In this document: positions 32,776 through 43,861 of the stretch, one piece after another | How positions within the stretch are numbered: the stretch's first letter is position 1 | Layout: every line of letters starts with the position of its first letter | Assembly: GCA_014529385.2 (NCBI GenBank) | Contig: CM043962.1 | Coordinates: 44,569,598-44,629,597, forward strand | Length of the DNA stretch: 60,000 nt | DNA from: Adiantum capillus-veneris | Taxonomy: Eukaryota > Streptophyta > Polypodiopsida > Polypodiales > Pteridaceae | Direction: 5' to 3' | Notes under the pieces: generated by a model | Database searches by the model: none | What the model was told of the DNA's origin: nothing | Seen by the model: only the letters and a program-made list of their open reading frames with translations | Program-made: the position numbers and the translations under genes

Positions 32776-35700
32776 TTTTAGTCTCCATGGTTTCACCTGA
32801 ATCAGAATCCTCTTTAACGTCGTTCATATAAACGGGGTTGTCACCAGTCCCTATGTTGGTCTTTGAAGTGGAGTCTGACTTCGCTACTTTTTCCAATCTC
32901 TTCCATCGTGTTTTCCTCTTCTTTTGGGATTGGGCAATTGATGTTGTGTCTCTTTCTTCAAGAATATAATTTTGATTTTGGAGCATTGATTGTGTGAGTA
33001 CATTTACTGGTACCATGTGCGTACTTTGTGTTGGCTCCTCAGTAACCTTAATTAAATTCAATGATGTTATCTTTGGTGCATCTAGATGATTAGGACATCG
33101 AGCAATCAAATGATCTATGCCACATTGATTACACATGAGTATCGGCATTGTAGATGTGCTCACTTGATTGGTTTTCATCAGTGTTGCATTCTTTTGTAGC
33201 CTAATAGGACATTCGTCTACACGATGCGGACCTCCACACTCGTAGCATTGAAGAGATGGTCTCTTGGCAGTGTAATTGATATTTTGGCCTCTTGCTGCAA
33301 GAGCATCTACTTGATAGACAGGTTTGACTCGTCCCCAATAGTCCTCCATGCAGTATTGTGGACTTTCTTCAAGTGCATCAATCCCATAGGAAATATTAGG
33401 GTCTATATCTTCCTCACAGCCTTCCAAACCAACAATAGATGTCTCACAACCCCCTTGATTCACAGAAGTGATTCTCGGATGTGGTGGTTGCGGTCCTACT
33501 CACTGGAGGTAGTAAGGGTGCTGTTTGAACAACATTTTGGGTCCTAGGGACCATGTGTTGTGGCGATTATTCAAGAGGTGGGGCCGGCATCAATGCAGGC
33601 ACTCAAGGTGTGTCCGTCCATGCTAAGGTTGGTCTATTGGCCATCATATGTTTAAATACTATGCAAACCTTAGCTTGATGACCACACCTCCCACAGGCAT
33701 TGCAATTTCCATTAAATTTTACTCTAAAAGTAGGGCATTCACTAGTACTATGCAAACCATAGCAAACTGAGCACCATTGTTTCTCCCTTCTTGGATACAT
33801 ATATTTTGTTTGCGGAGCACGATTGTCTTTAAGACTTTATTGAATGGCCTTGGTGAGATCTACTAAAGTCATCTTAGATATCTTTGGCTCCTTAGCAATA
33901 GGCTTTAGGGTCATTGGTTGATGCCCCGATGCTTGCGAGCTAGTAGATTTAGGCTCAATAGACACTCTTTCTCCTTAAATCATTAAATTATCCTCCAAAG
34001 GGATCGCATTGGTGGTGACTACTTCCCAAGTGGTGATATCTCTAATGACTAGGCCATTGTAGATATCCTCATATCGTAGTCCCCTAATGAATCTATCAAG
34101 CAATTGGTTATTATTGAAGCACTCATTTGGATTACAACAAGAATTCAAATGCTTCAAGTGACTAATAATTCTCTCACGGATTCTCCTTCCTCTCGTTGGG
34201 CTTTCTGGAGCTGAGATGCTACACCCCAAAGCACTCCCTCTTGTATGTACTCTTTCAAGAACAGTCTCCTAAGAGTAGGGTAAATCATTTTCTCTTCCAC
34301 CTTTAGGGTTCTATACGAATCCCCAGCCTTCCCACTCAAGGTCAATCTTAAAGCATTACTCTTATGCAGGTCATTGTGTTCTCCTAGGGAATCGCATATT
34401 TGTTCAAATACTTCGATATGCTTTCTCACATCCTCGTCTCCACTAAATTTTTGTGTGAGCTTGGCTATTGGCACTGCCTTACTTCTAGGCTCTCTATTCG
34501 GCGTGTTACGCATATTTTCAGCAATGGATCGACCAATAGCTTGAGCAAATGTTGCCAATTCACCTAAATGAGCAAGTATAGTGGGGACAGGCGCTCTCGA
34601 GACTGCATGTGGAATGGGGGTTGGCATTGGGCTTGGCGTATAGGAAGCCCTTGGGTTCCAAGTTGGGTACGATGTTGTGCCATGTGGTGGCCCAAAGTTC
34701 ATATGTGTGGCCCTAAGCATAGCAGACATCGAATGTGACATGCTAATGCTAGCCAGTATGGTCCCATTGAAATAAGATCTTGGATGTTGTGTTTGTGGAG
34801 CATACGTTGTTGAAAAAATGGGAGGGGTAGGAGCTATATGAGTCAAGGACCTATAGGTACATATGATTGATACATACTTGTAGGTACTGCTGCAGGCATT
34901 AGGCTACCATGTAGTGGTGCTTTACTAACGAATGAGGTCCATGGTGTGTTTTTTGGCATGCCCATCACTGGGGTAGGCATGGTAGCCGTGGTGACATCAA
35001 GAGAGAGACGAGCTAAACTTGGAAAGGTAAGGCTATCACTTTTGGGCTCAGATTCTACTGAGACCCCTGGCGAAACAACATATGGAGGATCCATCGGACT
35101 TACCGAGGGAGTCTCCATTTGCGATAGAGTTGGTTGCTTAGCCTTCCCTGTATCCAAGAATACCATGAGGCTCATTGAAGGCATGTGGATCCCTTTGTTC
35201 TATCTCTCTAGCTAAATAACCCTATGGATGACATCACAAACTCTTTGTTGTTGATTCTCTATGCTAGTAGCACCCGTTGTAGATTGTAGGACATCTAACC
35301 AACCCACGTGATAGGTGTGACCTCTGTACAGGTCGGTTAAAGTTTCCGTTTGTAGTTCATACTCCCAGTTTTCTTTTAGAAATGCTCCATCTAGGATTGA
35401 GGTGCTAGGGGTGTCCTTTGAACAAGATGTAATGTGGCTCTCTATGGGTTGCTTAGTGGTTGCTAATCCAAGAGCACTCGATTGCTCGACTAGCATGGAT
35501 GTTGACATAGGAGCCTTTGCCTTAAGCTCTCTCCCTTGCTCCACCTTGCGTAGGCTCTCGATTACCTTTTCCCTAGCCGCAATGATATATCGTTCAACCT
35601 CTTGCACTTCGGCAAGGCTTCTACCATTAGGTGATATAACCTCGGAGGGGAATAGCTCTGAAGAGTCAGGGGGTGCAATGAATGGAGTATTTACGTGCAC

Positions 35701-35981
35701 ACTCTCCAGGAGCATGGGGTATACACTGGTATGAATGGTGAATTTACTTTCCCACCCCCTTCATTTACCTTGTTAGCTCCATGTTTGGAGTGAGTGGCTC
35801 CACTAAAAGTTTTCTTCAAGCGGCTAAGCATGCTTGGCCCGGACCGTGGGCCCATGGCATGCATGTCTTGGCTTGAACTATCAGGATTAGGCATCAGGTA
35901 GCCTTCCATGACGTCGTAGTCGGAGGAAGAGTCACCAGACACAATATGTGGGTCCTGAGTGGTACTACCTTGGGTTCCCAC
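32776..35981 (-). pseudogene. Gag-like ORF with four CCHC zinc knuckles
   Basis: Minus-strand frames from 35,981 down to 32,776, joined across shifts near 35,710, 34,848 and 34,175 and several stops. The N-terminus is Ser/Pro-rich and charged. The gag core is at about 34,450-34,100: VPIAKLTQKFSGDEDVRKHI, LRLTLSGKAGDSYRTLKVEE and LKEYIQEGVLWGVASQL, the shape of the retrotransposon gag family. Four zinc knuckles follow: C-S-V-C-(3)-H-(4)-C and C-N-A-C-(4)-H-(4)-C at about 33,774-33,660, then C-Y-E-C-(3)-H-(4)-C and C-N-Q-C-(3)-H-(4)-C at about 33,245-33,095. Three have the shorter X3 spacing. A lysine-rich tail follows before the copia insertion cuts the frame. No pol domains were found. Confidence 0.82.
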
Positions 35982-37139
35982 GGAGGGCCTAGAGCCTAAG
36001 GTGGAGGAATAATGAGTGCCCGCGCAAATGGAGACACTCTCTATGTGCTAGTCCTCTAGCACACAACCAAAGTGTAGATACATGTGACTTCAACACTCTA
36101 GAAGTGCTGTGAGTGCACGTGAAGGCCGCTCACCTAGTTTTTTATGTGTTTACAACCCTTTTTTTTTATTTTTAGGTTCTTTTTCCTAACCAAGCCATGA
36201 AATATGGCGTGTGATAGCTCAAAACGAGTGTCTTGGCTAGACGGACGTGTCGTGCTTTACAACCCGCGATTCGGTTACGCACAGCCCTTGAAATCCTAAA
36301 AATAGTCTTTTCCTAGGTGAGAAGAGGGTTAGAATTAGTAAGTCCAAAGGGTGAGTGTGAAGGGGATGGTGGAGGACTTGAGGAACTTGTCCCACATGTC
36401 CTCCATTCACTTGAGATCCTAGTCTTTATATATAAAGTAGTATGTATAGTATATCATGAGACTAAGGACTGAGGCATGGGCCTGGGCTCGGGCTCGAGCT
36501 TAGGGCTTGGGGAAACGATCCCGATCCTTCCTTTTAAGATAAGGATTTTTTAATTTTCTTTTTGTTTTGAGTTTTCTTTTTAGTCCCAAGTATCCCGAGC
36601 TTTTTTTTTCTTTTTTTCATCTTTTTTTCTTATTCTTTTTTAAATAAAACCTTTAAAAGAAAAATCTTTTTTCTGAGGATAATGTTGCCACGTGGCTGAC
36701 GAGCTCACGCGTGCACACAGCAACTCCCAACAGCTTTGTCTAACCTCCTTGTAGCTAACACGACTAATTACCACTAATCACCTCTGCTGAACTGCACACT
36801 CATAGACAATCAACCTTCTCACTGTCTACTCTACTGCTCACTGTCTACACTAACTAACATAACAAAGATGCTCACTCAGAGAGTACTCAATCTACTCATA
36901 TAGCACATTACAGATTTACACCAGCTAACAGATCTACTAACACCTGCACATTACAGATCTTAGCAAATCCAGCAGAAAACCTACACATTTCAACACTAAC
37001 ACATTCTAACAAACATGCTAAACCTACGCATTACAGTCACTTAGTAGATCTATACAAACTCAGAAAAAAACAAAAAACAGATGGAAGAAAGGCTTCGAGA
37101 GGTAGCACAAAGTTCTCCTCAAGCTTTAGTGCAAGGCAG
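35982..37139 (-). other. Leader of the gag-only element (non-coding)
   Basis: About 1.15 kb between the primer-binding site and the first gag-like frame, reading on the minus strand. It includes a strongly pyrimidine-rich (plus) tract at 36,535-36,660. No gene seen. Confidence 0.5.
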
Positions 37140-37161
37140 TCCTCGACAGCGACGCCAAAAA
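37140..37161 (-). other. Primer-binding site (minus strand)
   Basis: The complement reads TTTTTGGCGTCGCTGTCGAGG, close to the common plant gypsy site TTGGCGCCGTTGCCGGGGA, directly after a CA end at 37,162. This sets the 5' LTR boundary of the minus-strand element. Confidence 0.65.
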
Positions 37162-37290
37162 TGTGCGCTTTTCCGCACATGTTGAAGGCTGGGAACTTAC
37201 ATGTGCACTGTGTGCGAGCCTGAAAGGCTGCAAGCACACAACTAGATAGTCCTAGCAAGATCAAAGAAACAATGGTGTGTCACTCACTGC

Positions 37291-37293
<3 letters not shown>

Positions 37294-37321
<28 letters not shown>
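37294..37321. repeat. (CT)n microsatellite, short
   Basis: 28-bp TC/CT tract, 5' of the L1-type ORF1. Confidence 0.95.
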
Positions 37322-37324
<3 letters not shown>

Positions 37325-37709
37325 GCTTTCTCAGTAAGCTCCCTCCTCCTCTGCGCCTCATCGACCTCCCCCTGGGCGAGGGGCTGCCCTGCGGGGGACC
37401 AGCGCCGCCCTTTGCCCCAGTCTTGTTGCCCTGCCTACTGTCACGTGGTGGCTCTTGTAGCGCCGCAGGGCTCCGACACTCTCACGCCACGCTGCTCAAG
37501 CCTCTGCATCCCCTCACTGGCTCCTCCCATTCCCGCTCTCGCCACCACGACCAGGCGAAATCTCCCCATTCTCGCTCTCGCCACGACTAGGCCTCGTCAT
37601 CATGACCAGCCCTCTGTGTTTTCCATTTTCTACACCTTCAAGTTCACACAGTCAACTATTAAAACATTAAGAGGCCTTTCCCACCCCTTGGGTCTTCTAA
37701 ACCACAATC

Positions 37710-38462
37710 ATGGCTACTCGAGCCTCATCACATGGCAAGCTCACTTTCGCAGGGGTCGTAGCAACACCCCCGAAGCAGGATAGCATCGTCCATCTTTGAA
37801 ATGAAGTCAAAAAGCTTTGCAAAGAGAACAAGGAACTAAAGCAAAGACTTGCTACCATCGAGATGCGGCTTGCCGCAATGGAAAACTGCAAGAAAGAAGA
37901 GATGGAAGAGATGGAAGTCAAGCTCAATAAAACAAAGGCTGAAGTGGAGACCATACTCACAAAAGAGGTTAAAACTCAAGTGCATGAGGTAATCCTCCGC
38001 AAGGTAGAAGACCGTGTGGTATCCACGCTACGCGAGCGACAACGACAAGAGGACATCTCTCTCAATGTTCGCATCGGAGGGCCCCCAAGTGGCTGGAAAG
38101 GGGAGGGAGATCTCACTCATGAGTACTTTGCCCGTATCCAAGCAATAACCCACTTGGTACAATGGGATCGAGCAACAATCACCTCTCTTACACATGAGCA
38201 TCGCACCAACCATGCAATCCTCACTTTCAAGACCAAGGCGGATCGAATCAAACTCCTTGAGCAATCAAGGCTTCTCAAGAATACTAGAATTTGGTTTGCA
38301 GAAGATCTCACACCCACCCAACTCAAACAAAAAAAGGCAGAACTCTAGAAGATGCGAGAAGCACGCACAGCAGGGAAATGGGCAGTCTATCGAGGAGGCA
38401 AAGCCATTATCCAAGAATTTCAAACTCCCAAGCCGGCTCCCTCCTCACCTTCCCCTTCTTAG
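37710..38462 (+). pseudogene. L1-type non-LTR retrotransposon ORF1, no ORF2
   Basis: From ATG 37,710 one register runs 250 codons to TAG 38,460, broken by TGA 37,797 and TAG 38,346. An N-terminal stretch of heptad-like Leu/Lys/Glu (KLCKENKELKQRLATIEMRL and the next 60 residues) predicts a coiled coil. It is followed by SLNVRIGGPPSGWKGEGDL and NHAILTFKTKADRIKLLEQS, like an RRM, then FAEDLTPTQLKQKKAEL and ARTAGKWAVYRGGKAIIQEF, like the ORF1p C-terminal domain. This is the coiled-coil, RRM, CTD layout of animal L1 ORF1p, an RNA-binding chaperone. No endonuclease-RT follows; the sequence runs into a CT tract. Assignment rests on pattern, not a search. Confidence 0.62.
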
Positions 38463-38614
38463 TTTTTTTCATTTTAGCTCTTCCTTTTGACACCTCTTTG
38501 GACCCTCAGTCCTTAAATGAGATGTATCACATGATCCTCCCGTTTAGAAGAACCCATTTGTAATGTTTTGATTTCAGTCCCATGGGTCATATCTGACCTC
38601 CGTGGACGATAATT

Positions 38615-38726
<112 letters not shown>

Positions 38727-38835
38727 CTCGTTGTTTGCAATAGCCAACATCCTCTGTGTGTAAAGAATCAAGTGGCTGGATATTACTTGTGAAGAGGCAG
38801 TCTTGCACGTTTAGGAGATGGTTGAAGAGAGAGAA

Positions 38836-38852
38836 CCCCCCCCCCCCCCCCC
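38836..38852. repeat. Poly-C run, 17 bases
   Basis: Homopolymer; assembly length may be unreliable. Confidence 0.95.
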
Positions 38853-39673
38853 ATATAAAATAGTCCCTCAAGTTGAGGGACGAGGCCACCTACTTAATGC
38901 TCTATCCCGTCATGCTGATGCAGGGGTTACAATGCAAGGACTCTATGCACTGCAAGAGAGAGAATGCCAATATTCTCTTGTCCGAGCATACTAGTTTTTA
39001 GCGACAACGACCGATAAAGCTATAAGCAACCTCCAAGAGCATGAGCAAATCTCTACAAGTTTTTTCTATTTTCATCTTTTTTACAGTGGCTGCAAGGCTA
39101 AGCCCAATTGTGTCGAGCTGACATAACCCGGCAATCACTATGTGTGATGCTAAGGGTTGCTAGACCCTGGCAGGGCTAGGCATGATGGGGCTCTTAAGAG
39201 AGGCTCGATATAGATGAGGAAGGAGTCCCTCGTGACTAAATGGCTCGATGTCTTAAATGACCCCCAACCATGGGATCTCCAACAGCTATTGTGACAACCC
39301 CGTGCTCTAACCAGGCACACATAGGCATTTTATTGAAGAGTAGTTGTGTTCACATATATGGACAGGGAGCCAGTTTAGAGGCGTTTTGTGAAAACACGAT
39401 ATTTTTGGGGGACTTTTGCAAATCTCGTCATTTTTAATAATTATGCATTGCACGAGACTCCTCATGAAAAGGCGAATCAAGTGATACCAAAATCAATATT
39501 TTTAAAATTTTGTTTGAATGCTCCATTTGAAAAAAATGAGTTTTAAGGCTTTTTGAAGCATTTGAGACACTCAAGGCCTAGTAATGGTACACTTTTCAAC
39601 AAATTACATCATGACACATAAGCAAGATTCTAAGAATATTCCAAATTTTTTGCCTCTAAATTGAGAGTGATAT
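38853..39673. other. No gene seen
   Basis: Non-coding sequence between the poly-C run and a minus-strand LTR; no domain recognised. Confidence 0.5.
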
Positions 39674-39830
39674 TGTAGTGTGCTCACATGTGGACAAGAG
39701 TAGAACTCAAATGAGCATGCCTTGCTTGGAGCAAGCACCTCCTTATATTATGCTAGAGAGTTGGTTACAACCATAACATGTCCGACCACACTAGGTGGCG
39801 CGGACTCTACCTACACGACCACACAACACA
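39674..39830 (-). mobile_element. Short copia-like LTR (157 bp), minus orientation
   Basis: The complement starts TGTGTTGTGTGGTCGTGTAG directly after a purine tract (complement of 39,831-39,842, AAGGGGGAGG) and ends ACTACA. A close copy is at 50,297-50,447. Copia-like is inferred from the short LTR and the GGGGGAGG-type tract. Confidence 0.7.
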
Positions 39831-40264
39831 CCTCCCCCTTCAAGGAGAAAAAGATGGACATATTTTTACAAGATTGAACTGAGAAGGGACTCGACATGAC
39901 TGAAGGGACTGTATCAACTCCAACGCCTCATCCGGGGGGAGTGAGCTTACAACGGCTTAGGGGTTAGAAATTGAACTTGGGGGCTAGACTCAACATCATG
40001 TTGATCATCATCAAGGCATGGAACTTGTACATCTCGCTTATGCAAACATTAGGTCGCTATCCCAATGAAATGGAAAAGACGAGGAACGACTAAGGGGTTT
40101 GCGTCATAACAACAAGAACGCGATGTTTTTTGTGACATACATCTCTCCACAAAGGAGTTGGGTGTGATGGTGTTTATTGAAAATTTGCTATTGGAAACAA
40201 AACCTAAAGACCTAACATTATCGACCAAAAAAGGCACCTCTGCAAGCAAGCCGTAGCAACTCCT
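39831..40264 (-). mobile_element. Internal 3' remnant of the same copia-like element
   Basis: It matches 50,564-51,040 in order ('ctccaacgcctcat', 'tgcttatgcaaacattaggt', 'tatcccaatgaaatgga', 'ggcacctctgca'). No coding domain is readable. The match ends exactly where the chromovirus LTR starts at about 40,265. Confidence 0.65.
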
Positions 40265-40389
40265 CTGAAAGGGCGGTGGTAATGCGTGTGCTAGTTTCCA
40301 CCCGGACCGTGCTATCTTATAGCCTTCCCCTAGCGTACACACTATCCGGCCGTGCCAATGGCCTTGCCCATAGGACCCATGTCCTTACA
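40265..40389 (-). mobile_element. Chromovirus 3' LTR, truncated to about 125 bp
   Basis: The complement starts TGTAAGGACATGGGTCC, right after a polypurine tract (complement of 40,390-40,404, CCAAGGGGGGGTTAA). It matches 48,822-48,946. The remaining U3/R/U5 is missing. Confidence 0.85.
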
Positions 40390-40404
40390 TTAACCCCCCC
40401 TTGG

Positions 40405-41721
40405 AGAATCGTTTTCGTCCTCAAAAACGAATGTAGGAAAACGTTTCTTAAGTGCGGAGACATTCTCCCATGTAGAACCTTCTTCAAGTCTATCTAGCCA
40501 TTTTACCAACACCTGTCATCTGACATGATGTTTGGTGCGAAGCTCATGAGAATCCAAATCTTTTTGGGCTCATGAGGAATGCTTGGCAATTCGATAAGGT
40601 CAACTCACCTATGTCAATGACGTTATCATTCTGTCCTAGTTGTTTTCGTAAACGGCTAACATGAAAAACTGGATGAACTCGTGAGTGCTCTGGGAGAGCT
40701 AACTTATAGGCCACTTGACAAATACGTTTGAGAATGATAAACGGTCCACAATAGCGTGGTGAAAGTTTAGAAACTTTCCCCGTCTTTAGACTTTCTGAAT
40801 GCTCCGAACTTTGAGGAAAACCTTGTCTCCTTCTTCGAAAGTAGCAAGACAATGATGCTCATCTGCGTACTTCTTATATCGATCTTGATCTTGCTTAACA
40901 TTCTGTCGAGCAACTCGAAGCATGTCAGAATGGTCTTGGAGAAAATCCTTCGCTTGTTGTATCTTCTCCTTAGCCAACCCCACCGTAACGGGTGATCTAG
41001 TTTGAAATCCATATAAAAGCATAAATGGACTAAACCCTGTAGTCACATGCTTTGAACTATTATAAGTAGATTCCAAGATAAATAAGTAGTCTTCCCAATT
41101 GGTTTGCTTCTTGCTAACGTACGCTCGTAGCATATCCTCTAGCACTTGATTAACTCTTTCTGTTTGACCATCCGTTTTTGGATGATCATCCGTACTTAGA
41201 TTAAGTTTAGTTTGCAACTTTTGGAACACAGCTCTCCAGAAGTGATTATCGAACTTTCGATCTCTGTCACTAATGATACTAGCTGGAAGATTGTAGAGTT
41301 TATATATATGTTCTACAAATAGCCGTGCTAATTTCGGTGTCTTAATCGTAGTCTTACTGGGAATGAATCGACCCATCTTTGTGAGACAGTCTACAATTAC
41401 CCAAATGGCATCATGGCCACGATTTGTAGTAGGTATTCCTACTACAAAATCCATAGAGATACTCTCCCACTTACCTTTTGGAATCTCTAAAGGATGTAAA
41501 AGGCCATCTACCTTGAGACGCTCTGCCTTATTAACTTGGCACTGTTGGCAATTTAGTATGTATTCTTGAACATCATGATGTAAGCCCAGCCAATAAAATT
41601 GCCGTCGAACTAAGGCATACGTCTTATGAATACCTGGAAAAATTCTTCCATCACTTAAGCTCTTCTTGAGTAGGGGTGGAGCTCTGTGTGTTGGAGTTTC
41701 TATTTGCGCGTGCAGAGACAT
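40405..41721 (-). pseudogene. Chromovirus integrase with chromodomain-like C-terminus (copy 1)
   Basis: The minus frame from 41,721 gives the HHCC end (YILNCQQCQVNK) and a catalytic core with D in SISMDFVVGIP, D in IISDRDRKFD and E in PKTDGQTERVNQ. By hand count 35 residues separate the last two. After a shift near 40,800 the GPY/F module reads [20 protein letters not shown] with [14 protein letters not shown]. Past 40,600 another register, broken by TGA, gives QVLVKWLDRLEEGSTWENVS and LKKRFPTFVFEDE, the chromodomain-like tail of chromoviruses, ending RGG just before the polypurine tract. Such tails guide insertion to particular chromatin. Shifts and stops inactivate it. Confidence 0.9.
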
Positions 41722-41797
41722 GTTGATCTACCTATTCAGAGACATGTGAGTGTGAGGGATCCCTTTTTAAAACTGCACTCCACACTTTAGCATATGA

Positions 41798-43357
41798 TTA
41801 ATCTTGTGCACACTTACCACGTAACCACTCCAAAAATCCACTCTTTAGTTCCGTGAAAGCAAGTGAATTAATCTGAGGCATTTGACTTAGTGTATCCACT
41901 ACTACATTATATTGCCCCTTGCGATATCGTAGCTTACAATCATAATCTTGAAGGATTTCTGCCCATCTAGCTTTATGGTCCTTCAAGTCTGTTTGAGTAG
42001 TAAACCATTTGATACTCTCATGGTCAAAAAGTACTTCAAACTCGGCACCATATAAATAGTGTCGCCACTTTCGTAAAGCTTGAATTATGGCATAGAGCTC
42101 TCTCTCATAAACATAATAATTCTGTTGAGCTCTATTGAACTTTTTACTTTCAAAGGCTATAGGTCTTCCCTCCTGGAGAAGTACCACACCAATGGCTTTA
42201 TCACTAGCATTAGTCTCTACCACAAACGGCTTAAGTGGGTTGACGATTGCTAGGATGGGACTAGTGGCTATAGCTACCTTGAGCTGTTCGAAACTGCGTT
42301 TTTGGGCTTCTTCCCAAGAAAAGGTCTTACCTTTTGCTTTAAGTTGATCCGTCATAGGAACAACGATTTTGGCATAATCACGGATATACTGTCGCTAAAA
42401 TCCAGCCATTAGCATACAATGCGTGAGGTCATAGCTGTTCAAGCACTAATCGTAAGTGTTCAATGTATTCATCTTCAGTCTTACTGTAAATGAGAATGTC
42501 ATCAAGGAAAACCACAACAAATTTTCCAAGATAGGGACGTACGACACTATCCATGAGTTTCATAAATGTAGTTGGAGCATTGGTTAGACAAAAAGGCATA
42601 ACCAAAAATTCAAAATGCCCGAACCGTGTTCTAAAGGCAATTTTGGAGATATCTTGTAAAAGGATACGCACCAGGTGGTATCCTGAACAAAGATCTATCT
42701 TTGTATAGTATCTTGCCCCATGGAGTTGATTAAACAACTCATCTACTCTTGGGAGAGGATGCGCATAGTACCATCTTTCTTTTTCACCGATAGAATTGGT
42801 GATGCCCAAGGTGAAGTGCTATGTCTAATGAAACCACGGGCGAGGTAGTCAGTCAACTGACTCTCAACCTCCTTGGCTTCTTTAGCACTAATACGATACG
42901 GTGGTTTACTCACCGGTTTAGTGCCTGGCAAGACATCTATGCCATGTTGCACATCACGTGTAGGGGGTAAACCCGGTGGTAAATCACTTGAGAACACATC
43001 ACTATACTCCGTGAGTACGTGAGTTAGCTTTTGCCGTGCAAAAGAAGAAAGTAAAGTAGAGTTATGCTGGGATGGAGAATCTTGTAATTCGTGTAATGTT
43101 TGTTTTACAACAGTTGCACGTTGCTCTATAGAATTAAAATTGAGAGCACTTTGCTCATTAGATTTGTTAGCACTTTGTTTATCATTAGAATTCATTGTAC
43201 TTTGCATAACATTAGAATTCATTACACTTTGCATACCATTACTAGAATTCACCGCACTTTGCTCTTGAGAATTCACAAGACTTGGAGACAAGTAGTAACA
43301 CAAAAAGACTTCATCTATTAAATCTGCTTTCTGCAAAATAGAAGCTTGTGTGTACAT
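41798..43357 (-). pseudogene. Chromovirus RT and RNase H (copy 1)
   Basis: RT begins with [39 protein letters not shown], then jumps by an internal deletion near 42,760 that removed the segment still present in copy 2 (about 46,480-46,535). It continues with [20 protein letters not shown], the [20 protein letters not shown] motif and the catalytic FLDD in [13 protein letters not shown] second deletion near 42,425 removes the RT thumb (present in copy 2). RNase H (42,355-41,798) has FSWEEAQKRSFEQLKVAIAT, VETNASDKAIGVVLLQEGRP and YYVYERELYAIIQALRKWRH. Copy 1 RT is therefore doubly deleted. Confidence 0.92.
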
Positions 43358-43770
43358 ATAAGAGGTGCAGATGGTATATTTTTCTCACCAAGCAAAAGCA
43401 CTTGTTTACCATTGGCCATAAGGGATAAGGAGTTGTGTTCATAACTAGTGTGCAACGTGTTTCCTAAACCATGCAACCACTCCCATCCTAAAACTACATC
43501 AGCACGGTCCATGTTCATAACTTGGAAGTCAAGAGTCACTGTATGATCTTGAACAATAAGCTCAACCCTTTGAACTACCGTGTCCCATACTTCTTTATCA
43601 TTCCTAAACATCTGCTCCACCACATACTTGTGAGAGCAGGGAGTCTGTGTAAGCTTCAATTTCTTGACTAGCTTATAGTTCAAGAAGTTATGAGTTGAAC
43701 ATCATCCACTAAAATACGAACACATTGTCCGTTGATAGTGCCATGCATGCGAATCAAATCCTGGGGGCCA
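43318..43770 (-). pseudogene. Chromovirus aspartic protease (copy 1)
   Basis: The frame 43,683-43,318 has NYKLVKKLKLTQTPC and NMDRADVVLGWEWLHGLG, the C-terminal 'VVLG..WL' turn. The active-site loop lies just before it, at about 43,705-43,685, in another register: VRILVDD followed by a one-base loss compared with copy 2, where the loop reads VDDGATHNFL. The catalytic loop is thus frame-broken in copy 1. Confidence 0.82.
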
Positions 43771-43861
43771 AAGGTGGGCTGCCACATTGAAGCAAGCACA
43801 TAACACTTGTGCTTTTATTCCATATGAAGAACCTCTACATCACAATATTTAGGAGATGAAT

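Larger units (their letters stand above)
26859..37162 (-). mobile_element. Gag-only LTR element, split by a copia insertion
   Basis: On the minus strand, a primer-binding-site-like sequence (37,140-37,161) follows a CA end. After a leader of about 1.1 kb come gag-like frames from 35,981 to 27,015, then a purine-rich tract and an LTR start TGTCATAAAATC at 26,978. Without the 5.3-kb copia insert the body is about 4.9 kb. No protease, RT or integrase was found, so it would need enzymes from another element. The 5' LTR was not delimited upstream of 37,162. Confidence 0.7.
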
